From Sipunculus nudus (Eukaryota; Annelida; Sipuncula; Golfingiida; Sipunculidae): a DNA stretch of 64,000 nt. The stretch spans positions 3,362,339 to 3,426,338 of the forward strand of contig CM049316.1 in the NCBI GenBank assembly GCA_026874595.1. Direction: 5' to 3'. A model generated the notes under the pieces. It was not told the DNA's origin. It did no database searches and was given only the letters and a program-made list of their open reading frames with translations. The first letter of the stretch is position 1; every line of letters begins with the position of its first letter. The translations under genes and the position numbers were made by a program. Below are positions 39,945-50,648 of the stretch, piece by piece.

Positions 39945-41460
39945 ACTCTGTGACATCAGGCATATCACAACCACTTTAATAAAACTGTCAAGTCCACAAA
40001 GTGAATCACAGTAAGTCACTGTGCAAACATTAGGTCTACCACAGTTACTTCTGTGACACTGGAAAATTTTATGTATAAGTAACTTAAGCAACTTTAAGAC
40101 ATCAGGAGTACTGCAGAAACTTTTGTCACTTTGTGACACAATGTGTACCACAGTTTCTTGTGTGACAATGTGACATCAGGTGTATCACAGTTACTTTTGT
40201 AACACTGTGACATCAGGTGTACCACAGTAACATGTCACTTTGTGACATCAGGTGTATCACAGTTACTTTTGTAACACTGTGACATCAGGTGTACCACAGT
40301 TACTTTTGTAACATTGTGACATCAGGTGTATGACAGTTACTTTTGTAACACTGTGACATCAGGTGTACCACAGTAACATGTCACTTTGTGACATCAGGTG
40401 TACCACAGTTACTTTTGTAACATTATGACATAAGGTGTACCACAGATACTTTTGCAACATTGTGACATCAGGTGTATCACAGTTACTTTTGTAACACTGT
40501 GACATCAGGTGTATCACAGTTACTTTTGTAACACTGTGACATCAGGTGTATCACAGTTACTTTTGTAACACTGTGACATCAGGTGTATCACAGTTACTTT
40601 TGTAACACTGTGACACTGGTGTACAACAGTAATATGTCACTTTGTGACATCAGGTTTACCACAGTTTCTTTTGTAACACTGTGACATCAGGTGTATCACA
40701 GTAACTTTTGTAAAATTGTGACATCAGGTGTACCACAGTAACATGTCACTTTCAACATCAGGTGTACCAAAGTTACTTGTGTCACTTTGTGACATCAGGT
40801 GTACCACAGATTCTATTGTAACACTGTGACATCAGGTGTACCACGGATACTTTCTTATCATTTTGACATCAGGTGTACCATAGTTACCTTTTGTAAGATT
40901 GTGACATTGGGTGTACCACAGATACATTTGTAACATTGTGACATCAGGTGTTACTTTTGTCATTTTGGGATATCAGATGTACCACAGTTACTTTTGCAAC
41001 AGTTTGACATCAGGTGTACCAAAGATACTTTTGACACTAAAGGACATCAGGTGAACCACAGATTCATTTGTAATATTGTCACATCAGGTGTTACTTTTGT
41101 CACATTGTGACATCAGGTGTACCACAGTTACTTTTGTAACATTGTGACATGAGGTGTACCATAATTACTTTTATAACATTGTGACATCAGGTGTATCACA
41201 GTAACTTTTGCCACTTTGTTACATAAAGAGTACCCTAGTAACTTTTGTCACTTTCTGATGTCAGGTGCTACTTTTGTCACTTTCTGACATCAGGTGCAAC
41301 ACTGATAATTTTGTAACATTGTGACATCAGGTATACAAGTGTAACTTTTGCCACTTTGTGACATAAGGTGTATCACAGTTACTTTTGTCACTTTGTAACA
41401 TTAGGAGTACAACAGTAACTTTTGGCACTTTGGGACATCAAGTGGATGACAGAAATTTTT
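39945..41460. repeat. 37-bp minisatellite, about 40 copies
   Basis: A unit close to 'tgtgacatcaggtgta(t/c)cacag' plus 'ttacttttgtaacac' repeats with a period of about 37 bp for 1.5 kb. The most regular stretch is about 40470-40610. A variant with 'taacatgtcactt' recurs, hinting at higher-order organisation. Copies at the edges are more diverged, as expected for an array that expands from its middle. It is non-coding. Confidence 0.85.
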
Positions 41461-42329
41461 TTTTTCACTTTTTATGCAGGCCTGCTACGCCTGCTTCATT
41501 TCAAAATACAGTTAAGCTAATAAATGTAGGACTGTCTGCTCTTTAAATTTCAAATAATGCTATCATGCTTAATGTAACCTTCCCCACCATTGCACATGGA
41601 ATATTCTCCTTAACATTGAGACTGATGGATAGTCCTCTTGACCTGGTTCTGCTGCTAGTTTATTTGAGTTCTACCTGTAATGAACACACTAAGCCAGATC
41701 AGCCGGTGACCCAGTTTGTCCTGAGTTGCTTAGCATGACTCTTGACATACTGTCACTGCTTGGTAGGCCACCTCTGATCTAGAATCAACTTTTTCTATAC
41801 CTCAACATATATCACATTATATTCTTTTTTTTATCATGCCTGATGTGTGAGTTTTAAAAGTTCAACTGATGCCTCCTAATGTGCTGCTGGTAATAAGAGT
41901 GTGAAAAGTAATTTAAGGAGTGGGTTTGTGTGTTTGTTTGTCAGGTAGCACAACCACCTTTAAGCACTGAACAGATCAGCAGTTCTCAGTCAGTTACTCA
42001 GGTAGATATAATTTGTAAATGCCTGTAACAAAAATAAGCAAAGATAAAAGATTTTTTTACTAAAGAATATCTACTGTAATTCCTTTATATATTATGCTGA
42101 ATTTATTCATGGCATATACACTCTGCCTGTACATGTATTATATGCCAAAGGTGGCACATAAACTATGCCTGGTCAAGTTAAATCTGGCCTGAAATAACAA
42201 TCCACACCCATGAGGATAAATCTATTTATGACATACAAACTATCTAGTTATGTTAACTATAACTGTGGTATATACACTCTGCTTAACTTGGTTACATCAA
42301 AGGGTGCGTTTTTTTCCTAGTCTGCAATT
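41461..42329. other. Intron 2 DNA, no gene seen
   Basis: Non-coding by inspection, no repeats or exon signals recognised. Confidence 0.4.
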
Positions 42330-42650
42330 GTGCCATTTTTACCTGTGCCGTATTTACCTGTGCCATTTCTACCTGTGCCATTTTCACCATGCCGTTTTCT
42401 ACCTGTGCCATATTTTACTGTGCCATTTTCACCATGCCATTTTCTACCTGTGCCATTTTTACCTGTGGCATTTTCTACCTGTGCCATTTTCACCATGCCA
42501 TTTTCGACCTGTGCCATATTTTACTGTGCCATTTTTCTACCTGTGCCATTTTCACCATGCCATTTTCTACCTGTGCCATTATCACCATGCCATTTTCTAG
42601 CTGTGCCATTTTCACCATGCCATTTTTACCTGTGCCATTTTTACCATGCA
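42330..42650. repeat. 16-bp minisatellite
   Basis: Alternation of TGCCATTTTCTACCTG-type and TGCCATTTTCACCATG-type units, about twenty in all, with slight length variation (15-17 bp). Because no unit frame contains stops, long frames are open on both strands (for example 42250-42600 and 42330-42665 on plus, 42317-42517 on minus). These are artefacts of the repeat. Confidence 0.85.
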
Positions 42651-44487
42651 CCGGTATATACATAAACTACAACACCTAGTGCTGGAGCTTACATATAAGC
42701 TTATTCTGTTAACTGTAGAAACGGCATGAAAACTACATACTTAAATTTACTGCTGGTTTCTACATATTCTGCCTATAAATTACAATATTTATTAGGATCA
42801 TATGAACTTGCTGTTTAGGACCTCATCATAACGCTGAATCTTCTAGATCATACGTGACTCCTATATCTAGCTCATTAAGCAGGGGATACAGTCTTACAGA
42901 TATGCTTACATATGAACACAGATACTCAATCATATTTTGGACAGAGTTTCACTTTTGGTCTTGTTTACTATAGATGTTTACAAAAAGGTTACTTATTGAA
43001 CCAAGTTTGTGCCCTGCTCAGACACTGTAAACATATCCCTGGTAAGCACACAAAATTGATATCCTGGTAACCACACAAAACAACACTTGGGTGAATAGCG
43101 GTGATCCGCACTACTGGGGTTATTATTGTCACCTGAGGACCAATTCTGTCGTGCTAAACAATAACAAAAGGCAGACACTGGGTCAGACCTATTTTCTCTA
43201 AAAGAGAAAGTCAAAGTATGATGGGAAGGCAGCAGAAAATACTTACATTTCTTTGTCTACTTATAAACAGAATTTGAAGTATAAAGAAAGTAACATCTGC
43301 AGGGGTGGGAATTCCCTTTGCATTTCAAAAGTTAGTGTGAATTGTATTGTAAAAAGTTGCAAACAGGTAAAGTTTATGATAAAACATTTCCAAACTTAAA
43401 GCTTCAGTCTGATTAAAATTATTCTTATTTATTTTCACAAACAAATATATATTTTATAATTTACAAATAACAATTGCAGACCGCATGTAAAGTGGTTAAA
43501 TCCTTAAAACTGTCAAAACCAAGATATGGAAAATGCAGGGAAATCATTCCCAATTGTGTGGATTCCACCAATATTACCTGTGCTAATTTACTTCCTGATT
43601 TGCACACATCTGCACTAAACTTAACTGCGTGGAATACATATTTCATGAATAAACTTCCAGAGAGAGACTGGATGTACTTACTTTTAACATCTGACTATGA
43701 TTCTCCTCATCATCAAAGATAGTTTTTCAAATCAAGCATCATTGTGCCATAAGAATATTCTTACTAAGCAAGATATCTGTCTTAATTTTATAAGAACAAA
43801 ATATTATCTTTACAGACAATTTTTTTGAGTTAAAAAAGCCCTAAAGATACCATCATCATCAAGTGAAATATCACCACTTTAAATGAGCATGGCCAGACAG
43901 GTTGTTTTACCATAATAACAAGTCATTCCATTCATTGTTTAAAGTTTGTCCAGTAGGTGTCACCACCAGACATTCACTAATATGCCACAAGCACTTGTTA
44001 TTAAAATTTTTAAGCTTAAATATATTTTCCTGCTACTAGTGCATACTATAACTTAGAAAAAAAATCTCATGAAATTTCTCAATTTGTGTAAAATTTTCCT
44101 GTGGCCACTTTTGACTGACCAAGTGCCATGAGATACACTCAACACATAATGTTAATACAGCATTCAGCTGGATGTACATTTAGATCACTGAATCTTTCAA
44201 CCCACCCTTATTAATTCTGATGGTATTTTGAAAACCTTAAACCTAATCAAATTATCTGGATAGGTAATATTAAACTTTTAAATATACATGATACATTTGG
44301 CTGAGATATGCAAATCACTTACATTAAATGTTTTCCCTGTTAAATGTAAGAAAATGTGTTTGTGGATACTTGAACCCCCTAACATTCTGTGGATATTTTT
44401 GTGTATGTCATTTTATGACAATACTTCCTGGGAATAATATGTTCTTTGACACTGTGGATGGGATATGATGACAGTGGTAAAACTCAC
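42651..44487. other. Intron 2 DNA next to exon 2, no other gene seen
   Basis: Non-coding by inspection. The 82-codon plus frame at 43474-43722 has no recognised family or splice support. Confidence 0.4.
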
Positions 44488-44563
44488 CAAGTTTCTGTGC
44501 CAGGCTGGTGGATGCTGTATCAGTCCTGTCTCCAATCAGAGCAGCGCTGGACGGCAAGGTATC
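44488..44563 (-). CDS. PSMG4: PSMG4 exon 2
   Basis: The acceptor CGTTTCAG ends at 44564. The exon reads 25 codons, beginning DTLPSSAALIGDRTDTAS and continuing TSLAQKL, plus one G, then the donor GTGAGTTT. The pattern Asp-x-x-Pro, then a Gly-Asp-x-x-Asp-Thr-x-Ser-Thr run and Leu-Ala-Gln matches the middle of PSMG4, where the chaperone has the loop and helix after its first beta-sheet. Length 76 nt gives start phase 0 and end phase 1, fitting exons 1 and 3 exactly. This exon is too short to be found as an isolated open frame. It was located by the protein pattern and its splice sites. Confidence 0.9.
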
Positions 44564-46039
44564 CTGAAACGGTTTACATAAAACTTATCAACTAACTGTT
44601 TAGTAAGATGTACGAATAACCTGGTGATAAAGGGAAGGTCCTTATTCAAATTCTGAAATTGCCTTAAAAAGTACATTTGCAATAATGTGTATTATTTCAT
44701 GCAACTGGTTCATTTTAGTGAAACTTAAGGTTCAAAGCAAAATCTGGCAGACTGACTTACTATCTCCAATTTACCAGATTTATATGTTGTTATGGTTGTG
44801 TGAGTGAACAAACACAGACCGTTTACATGTATATCTGTTTACCATGACAAGACGATGTGACCAGAAGTCTGATCTTGTGCATCATACAGAGCATGCAAGA
44901 CAACTTCCACATGAGGAGAAGTATCATGACAGAAGAAACATTGGTTTGAAGCTTGAAATATCTTGATTTGTGAAGTTACCTGGTACGCCCACATGGTATC
45001 ATGAGTACTATGTTTTGCACCACTGATTGCATATTTATACCCATGTGTACAGCATTATGCAGATGGTTATAGCAAGATTTTATAAGATAGAGCAAGCACT
45101 GGGATCGATGTCCAGCATTAAAGGGACACATGTGGCAGCCCCTGAGGTTTTATTGCTGCGGCCTATTTTACTTGTGCGGGATGCACAATGTACTAATGGT
45201 CTGTCGTTATCGTGACACCTTGTAAATATCAGACAGTAAAATTGCTGCTTCTGATTCTGATAGTGGCAGCTAAGACTAAGCGAATATTACATGAATCTTC
45301 ATGAAATTTTATGAAAGTGGAAGTTAAATTTTAATGCATGCACTTTATCCAATTAAAAGACACATGTATACACAGTCACCGGCTACCAAATCCTTATATA
45401 TCTGTTGCCACACTGAGTGATTTTGCAGTGATGCATTTAGTGAATACATAATAAATACTTTATTTAGCAAATTGATCAACCAATTTTTCTTTGATTTGGG
45501 TACTGTAATTAACATCTATAACAATAATATTCTCTTTCATGTACTTATCTGGGTAAACATTTATTGAAAAGAAAAATCATAACTATGTATATTGATAATC
45601 TTGATGTCTGCAGTATATAAAAAATCAGGGAAAGTCAACAATCCTGTCAAACTATTTGAAACAGCTATTTACTATTTAGCTGGCTAACCTATTGCTTTGC
45701 AATAGCAACAACTTGCAGGCCTAACAACCAGGATTGGACCAACTACATTGAAAAGTAATCTTTACAAATACAATTACTTAAGAAAAACTATTAAAATAAC
45801 AAATTACCTAATAATCACAAAGTAATTATTAAATTCAATTACTTTTGAAAAGAATTTAATTACTTATTAACTATAAAACATGCCCTCTGGTGTTATGTAT
45901 AAAGTGAATGATAGCTTTATTATGGAATCTATATACAACTGCTTAAATCGCTCGTAGTATCAAGAGCTTAATGATTTGTTAAATTAGTGTTTGGCAGAAG
46001 GTACAGTATCTGAAAGCATATATATGATATGTATAGTAT
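44564..46039 (-). other. PSMG4 intron 1, 3' part
   Basis: Non-coding. Around 45730-45860 the phrase 'gattggaccaactacattga' followed by many 'aagtaat/attactt' blocks looks like a decayed fragment of a short DNA transposon, but ends were not found. Confidence 0.4.
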
Positions 46040-46374
46040 TGTAACGTGCAACCGAGTTTACAAACAGAAGAAAAGCACTGCTGGTTTTCTACTAGGTCTT
46101 TACTGGTCAAAAATCAAAGATACACTGCCGGGTGAGGACCCCACCCCTGCATACATGGATATATCACACATACACGCCCCCTAATCTATCATGTCAGCAA
46201 CAGGCCTGTTATCCTCTGGGTGACCCCTATGAGCCTGGGGACACCAGTACACACAAGCTGGTCACTGTCACTTCACAGCAGGGGTTCCCAGCTGCCTGCC
46301 GTAATCAATTAAGACCACTCAATTATCTACTGGTATAAAGATTCCTCACTGCTATAAGATATAAAATCATTACA
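46040..46374 (-). repeat. 3' LTR of gypsy element
   Basis: 335 bp. Compared with the 5' LTR it has a T where the other has C (in 'gtcac(t/c)tcacagcag') and an A where the other has T (in 'caatt(a/t)agaccac'). Perfect 5-bp terminal inverted repeats TGTAA/TTACA. On the element strand an AT-rich 'ttttatatcttatag' near its start is a possible TATA region. Confidence 0.95.
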
Positions 46375-46391
46375 CTGCTCCCCCCTTAAAA
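46375..46391 (-). other. Polypurine tract
   Basis: On the element strand, AAAAGGGGGGAGCAG lies directly before the 3' LTR. This is the expected primer for plus-strand DNA synthesis. Confidence 0.85.
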
Positions 46392-46733
46392 GAAAAAATG
46401 CGTCCTCGCATTCAAAGAAATGAAATTATAATTGAGATATAACAATGATATAACAGAGATTTGAATGAATATAAACTTAGGTACTTACAGTCACATTCAA
46501 AGTTAATTGAGGGGAATTTACTAAACAACATTGCTGTGAACTCCAAGAGGTGACCACTGTAGTCTTACTAATATTTTACTCTTAAAAAGTTGAACACTTG
46601 GAAAATAAACATGACAAGTGGTTCTTGTAATATAACCATCCGCCTGAAACTAGAATAACAACATAAAAAAAAATAATAATACAAGTAAATATTACGCTGA
46701 TTACAATCTCAGTAAAACTGCGTAATAATAAAT

Positions 46734-49700
46734 TCAATTTTTTGCATCAGTCTGGAACCAATCGGGTTTGTTTTCACCTTGATATGGCTTTAGCCTGTCA
46801 ACATGGACCACTTTAGGAGTGGCTTTTTGATTTTTCTTAATTCTGTACACCACATCACTGAGTCTATTTATAATGACATAAGGTCCATCCCATAAAAACT
46901 GTAGTTTTGGCGTGAGTCCTTTCTTGCGCTGAGGGTTATACAGCCACACAGCATCACCTGTTTTGTAACACACAGAAGCCGCACGATGATCATAATTCTT
47001 TTTCTGTTTGTCCGACATGGATTTAATATTTTGCCGCGCAAATTCATGTATTTTTGACATTCCCTGTTGTAGTGAGTACACATACTCCGACACATCATTC
47101 ACAGTTGGTTCTACAGGACTGCCCATTACCACATCAATGGGAAGTTTCGGATTTCTGCCCAGCATTAGCTGGCATGGTGTATGACCGGTGGTTTCATGAA
47201 CAGAAGAGCGGTAGGCCATCATAAGCAAAGACAAGTGTTCATCCCAGTCCCTTTGATTTTGATTTACATATTTTGATAGCATGTCTTCTAAAGTTCTATT
47301 AAACCGTTCCACCATGCCATCAGATTGTGGGTGAAGGGCTGTGGTACGCGTCTTGTCAATATCAAGAAGCTGACACATCTCCTTAAACAATTTGGCTTCA
47401 AAATTCCTACCTTGATCGGAATGTAGCTGTGATGGCAATCCAAACCTCGAAAAGTACTGCTTAACCAACACATCAGCGACTGTTGAAGCTTCTTGATTTT
47501 TTAAAGGAAATGCTTCAGTCCACTTTGTAAAATAATCAGATACCACAAGGATAAACCTATTTCCTTGTGTACTTTCAGGGAGGGGTCCTAGGATATCAAT
47601 GGCGGTTCTTTCCATGGGAGCACCCACATTATATGTCTGCATTGGTGCCTTGCCTGACCGAGTTGCTTTCTTCCTTTTAGCACAAGTCTCACATTGCCTA
47701 CACCACTTTTCCACATCTGTTCGCAGACCAACCCAGTGGTATCTGTCTCTGATCTTAGCTAATGTTTTATTAACCCCCAGATGACCACCAGTGATTGAAT
47801 TATGAAGCTGCTTTAAAACAGTAGGCCTTAAATCTATTGGGACCACTAGTTTGTATGTGGAGCTCTCACCAGACACAGACTCCCACTGCCGATATAATAC
47901 ACCATCCCTTATCACAAGCAGCTCCCACTGGGACCAGTATGACTTTAACTTAGGGCCAGCTGAGGACACCTCTGACCATGCTGGCCTCTCTGTGTTAGCC
48001 TCCTTCCAGGCAATCACTTCACACAGCTCACGGTCATTTAACTGGGCATCTCGTAGCTCTATGTTTGTCCATGTCTGGACCCACGGTTCAGCATTACAGT
48101 GATCCCTGTTCTGGCTTCTTGTTAAGGCAGCACATTTATTTTCTCTATTATCACTGATCTTACATGTGGTAACTAATTGGCTGAGGGAGCTTTTCATGCA
48201 TAGCCAGGTCAGTATGAAAAACTGTAGAATATTTGTGAATATTGCATACTTGCAAGTTGATGATGTAGGCTTTTGAACAACCCTTGCTTGTCGCACTGGC
48301 TCATCATTTCCTTTTTCTTCTTTTGTTTCAGCCCGCTCGCAGTGAACACAAAGATCTGTTTCACAGGGTCGGCGCGAAAGAGAATCTGCATTGTTGTGTC
48401 TAATTCCAGGTCGATAAGTTACCTCAAAATCATAAGTCCCGAGTATTTCTAACCATCTGGCCAACTGACCCTCAGGTTGCTTGAATCTCATTAGCCACTG
48501 AAGGGAACCATGATCTGTGCGGATGTGAAATTTGTGCCCGTATAGGTAATGGTGATGGTGACGCACTGCTTCTACTAAAGCAAGCAGCTCTCTGCGAGTT
48601 ACACAATAGTTGCGCTCAGCTTTTGTTAAAGTTCTGCTGTAATAAGACACAACACGTTCCTCTCCATTTTGCATTTGTGATAACACAGCACCTATTCCAC
48701 ATTTGCTTGCATCTGTATCTAGTATGAACTGTTTGCCCAATACTGGATACGCCAGAATTGGCGCTTTTGTGAGAATTGACTTTAGTTTATCAAAAGCTTC
48801 TTGACATTCATTTGACCATCTGTATTTACATCCGCGTTCACTCAACCGATGTAATGGTGCTGCAATGGTCGCAAAGTTTTGCACAAAACGCCTGTAGTAG
48901 GAACTTAAACCAAGGAAACTACGAAGCTGGGTTACGTTTGATGGAACTGGCCAATCTCGGACCGCGGTTATTTTATTTGGGTCTGTTTCTAGTCCTTCCT
49001 CACCAACCACATGGCCCAGAAATGACACCCGCCTTCGAAACAATTTACATTTCTTTGGACTGAGTTTGAGGCCCGCTGCATGTAGTCTTTTGAACACAAG
49101 TTCAAGCCTTGCTATTGCATCAGTGAAGGTTTCCGCATGGACTATTATGTCATCCAGGTAAACCATACACACGTTCCATGATAAGCCTGCTAAAACCCTT
49201 TCCATTAATCGTTCAAAAGTTGCTGGGGCATTGGTCAAGCCGAATGGCATGACAGTAAATTGATAGAGCCCCCCATCACCAATAGTAAAAGCTGTTTTCT
49301 CACGATCATTCTCGTCCATTTCCACCTGCCAATATCCACTTTGAAGATCCAATGTAGAAAACCATTTTGATCCAGAAAGAGCATCTAAAGACATATCTAT
49401 TCGCGGAAGGGGATAAGCATCTTTCATGGTCACATCATTCAGTCGGCGATAATCAACACAGAACCTTACAGATCCATCACGCTTGGTCACCAAAACAATA
49501 GGAGAGGCCCACGGACTCCTTGAAGGTTCTACAATTCCCTTTTTCAACATTTTGTCTAGTTCATTTGTCGCTTGTTCACGTTTATGTAAAGGCAGGCGTC
49601 TTGCTGGTTGTCTAATGGGTGGAGCTGAACCTGTGTTGATCTTGTGTTTTGTTAAGTTTGTTTGACCAAGTTCTTCAGAAGAGGCCGCAAACACATCACG

Positions 49701-50648
49701 GTATTGGAGGATAAGTTGTGTCACTTTATCTTTCTGATCACTAGATAAGCATTGTCCAGTTTCGGCTATCAGTTCTTCCAGATGGCCGGGGACAGATGAA
49801 TGGTTACTTTCAATTTTGGTTGTCTGACAGTCACTTGTATTTGTTACACTTGTAACTGGTTCACAGAAAGCAGCAAAGGTATTAGTATAAATTGTCTTTG
49901 GTTCATTGGTCAAATTCATAACCCTCAATGGTATCACTTTATTGCCGGAATCCACAACAGCTTTAGCAAGAAGCAGGTTACACTTTTCTTGGAATCTGGG
50001 ACAAGGTTCTATAATACATGTGGTTTGGACCCAGTTAGTCTCTTTACCATCAGTAATTTTCCCAGGTAAAATCACCTCACTGTTTGGTGGAATAACAGTA
50101 GTTTCCGCGACAGACACTTGACACACTGCAGGAGCATTTGATGCAGTCCGTGATAGAGGTAAAATTTCACCATTGACCAATAGCTGATTTTCCCTGACAG
50201 AAAGGTCACAAAATGGCTGTGATAGAAAATCCAGACCTAATATCACCTCATTTTGTATATCCGCCACCCAAAATCTTTGTTTCAGTGTTTGTTTACCCAT
50301 GGAAAAATTGAAGCAGCCATGACCCAAAAATGGAGAAGTCTGTCCAGTTGCAGAGATAAGGTGACTATTCACAGCTGTGAGTTCAGGTCTTGTTTGTTCA
50401 CTGATGTTTTGATATACATCGGATCTTATTATGCTAATATTGGCACCTGTATCAATCAAGAAAGAGACCGGAATTTCTTCAATGTTGCCACTGATAAATA
50501 GCCCATCACCTATAGAGTCCAGGGTACTGGTTTTAGCATGGGGTGCCGTAGGCCTAAATTCGGGCAATAAAGAATTTATTGCCTCCTGTCCTGCCAAGTT
50601 TCGGCCTGTGAACTTGACATTTGGTCGTTTCCCTGCTGCACTTGTCTG
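46734..50648 (-). CDS. pol: Pol polyprotein (protease, RT, RNase H, integrase)
   Basis: Open from just after a TAA at 50651-50649 to 46734. The first possible non-ATG start is TTG at 50597 and there is no usable ATG near the front, so expression by -1 frameshift from gag is expected. Residues are counted from the TTG (1,287 aa). Aspartic protease DTGA at 49-52 with ILGLDF at 119-124. Reverse transcriptase from about 340, with first catalytic Asp in TLDLQSGYW (417) and YLDD at 480-483. RNase H begins ILDTDAS (625-631), with Glu 670 and TDHGSL (694-699). Integrase zinc domain H932, H939, C966, C969. Catalytic triad D1001, D1061 and E1097 (HPQSDGMVERFNRT). C-terminal GPY-type module (WDGPY, 1236-1240). 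No internal stop. The linker between RNase H and integrase has an unusual hydrophobic stretch (about 784-800). Confidence 0.95.
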   Translation of the reverse strand, partial: QTSAAGKRPNVKFTGRNLAGQEAINSLLPEFRPTAPHAKTSTLDSIGDGLFISGNIEEIPVSFLIDTGANISIIRSDVYQNISEQTRPELTAVNSHLISATGQTSPFLGHGCFNFSMGKQTLKQRFWVADIQNEVILGLDFLSQPFCDLSVRENQLLVNGEILPLSRTASNAPAVCQVSVAETTVIPPNSEVILPGKITDGKETNWVQTTCIIEPCPRFQEKCNLLLAKAVVDSGNKVIPLRVMNLTNEPKTIYTNTFAAFCEPVTSVTNTSDCQTTKIESNHSSVPGHLEELIAETGQCLSSDQKDKVTQLILQYRDVFAASSEELGQTNLTKHKINTGSAPPIRQPARRLPLHKREQATNELDKMLKKGIVEPSRSPWASPIVLVTKRDGSVRFCVDYRRLNDVTMKDAYPLPRIDMSLDALSGSKWFSTLDLQSGYWQVEMDENDREKTAFTIGDGGLYQFTVMPFGLTNAPATFERLMERVLAGLSWNVCMVYLDDIIVHAETFTDAIARLELVFKRLHAAGLKLSPKKCKLFRRRVSFLGHVVGEEGLETDPNKITAVRDWPVPSNVTQLRSFLGLSSYYRRFVQNFATIAAPLHRLSERGCKYRWSNECQEAFDKLKSILTKAPILAYPVLGKQFILDTDASKCGIGAVLSQMQNGEERVVSYYSRTLTKAERNYCVTRRELLALVEAVRHHHHYLYGHKFHIRTDHGSLQWLMRFKQPEGQLARWLEILGTYDFEVTYRPGIRHNNADSLSRRPCETDLCVHCERAETKEEKGNDEPVRQARVVQKPTSSTCKYAIFTNILQFFILTWLCMKSSLSQLVTTCKISDNRENKCAALTRSQNRDHCNAEPWVQTWTNIELRDAQLNDRELCEVIAWKEANTERPAWSEVSSAGPKLKSYWSQWELLVIRDGVLYRQWESVSGESSTYKLVVPIDLRPTVLKQLHNSITGGHLGVNKTLAKIRDRYHWVGLRTDVEKWCRQCETCAKRKKATRSGKAPMQTYNVGAPMERTAIDILGPLPESTQGNRFILVVSDYFTKWTEAFPLKNQEASTVADVLVKQYFSRFGLPSQLHSDQGRNFEAKLFKEMCQLLDIDKTRTTALHPQSDGMVERFNRTLEDMLSKYVNQNQRDWDEHLSLLMMAYRSSVHETTGHTPCQLMLGRNPKLPIDVVMGSPVEPTVNDVSEYVYSLQQGMSKIHEFARQNIKSMSDKQKKNYDHRAASVCYKTGDAVWLYNPQRKKGLTPKLQFLWDGPYVIINRLSDVVYRIKKNQKATPKVVHVDRLKPYQGENKPDWFQTDAKN
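50563..50633 (-). promoter_or_regulatory. Programmed -1 ribosomal frameshift signal
   Basis: On the element strand, GGGAAAC (50633-50627) lies in the gag frame as G GGA AAC, the X XXY YYZ pattern. A 7-nt spacer follows (50626-50620), then a hairpin: TGTCAAGTT (50619-50611), 10-nt loop, AACTTGGCA (50600-50592), nine pairs with one G-U. Eight nt further a second perfect 9-bp hairpin (GGCAATAAA, loop TTC, TTTATTGCC, 50583-50563) contains the gag stop TAA (50578-50576). The pol frame lies at -1 to gag, exactly what this signal would give. Function is inferred from the arrangement. Confidence 0.85.

Larger units (their letters stand above)
3823..44487 (-). other. PSMG4 intron 2 (40.7 kb, phase 1)
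   Basis: Donor G|GTGAGTTT at 44488/44487 and acceptor TTTCAG|CC at 3823/3822. The intron carries at least four pearl-like elements (one nested in another), three minisatellites, one TA-flanked MITE and a ~450-bp repeat. I found no nested host gene in it. The T-rich run at about 3830-3850 (poly-A on the plus strand) serves as the polypyrimidine tract of the acceptor. Confidence 0.85.

Noticed and set aside
39945-41460. Possible CRISPR-like array because of short regular repeats
   Set aside because: Units are contiguous without unique spacers, and the DNA is animal. It is a minisatellite.
42250-42679. Overlapping 96-116-codon frames rich in Cys, His, Phe and Pro
   Set aside because: All come from a 16-bp minisatellite without stop codons; no splice or start context.
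43474-43722. 82-codon plus-strand frame next to PSMG4 exon 2
   Set aside because: No recognised domain, no clear splice signals, composition like surrounding intron.
46375-46733. Search for an env-like gene after pol
   Set aside because: Only about 360 bp lie between pol and the 3' LTR, with no suitable frame; the element has no envelope gene.
50576-50597. Pol starting independently at 50597
   Set aside because: The codon there is TTG, and the frame is open further up to a stop at 50651-50649; the slippery site at 50633-50627 explains expression better.
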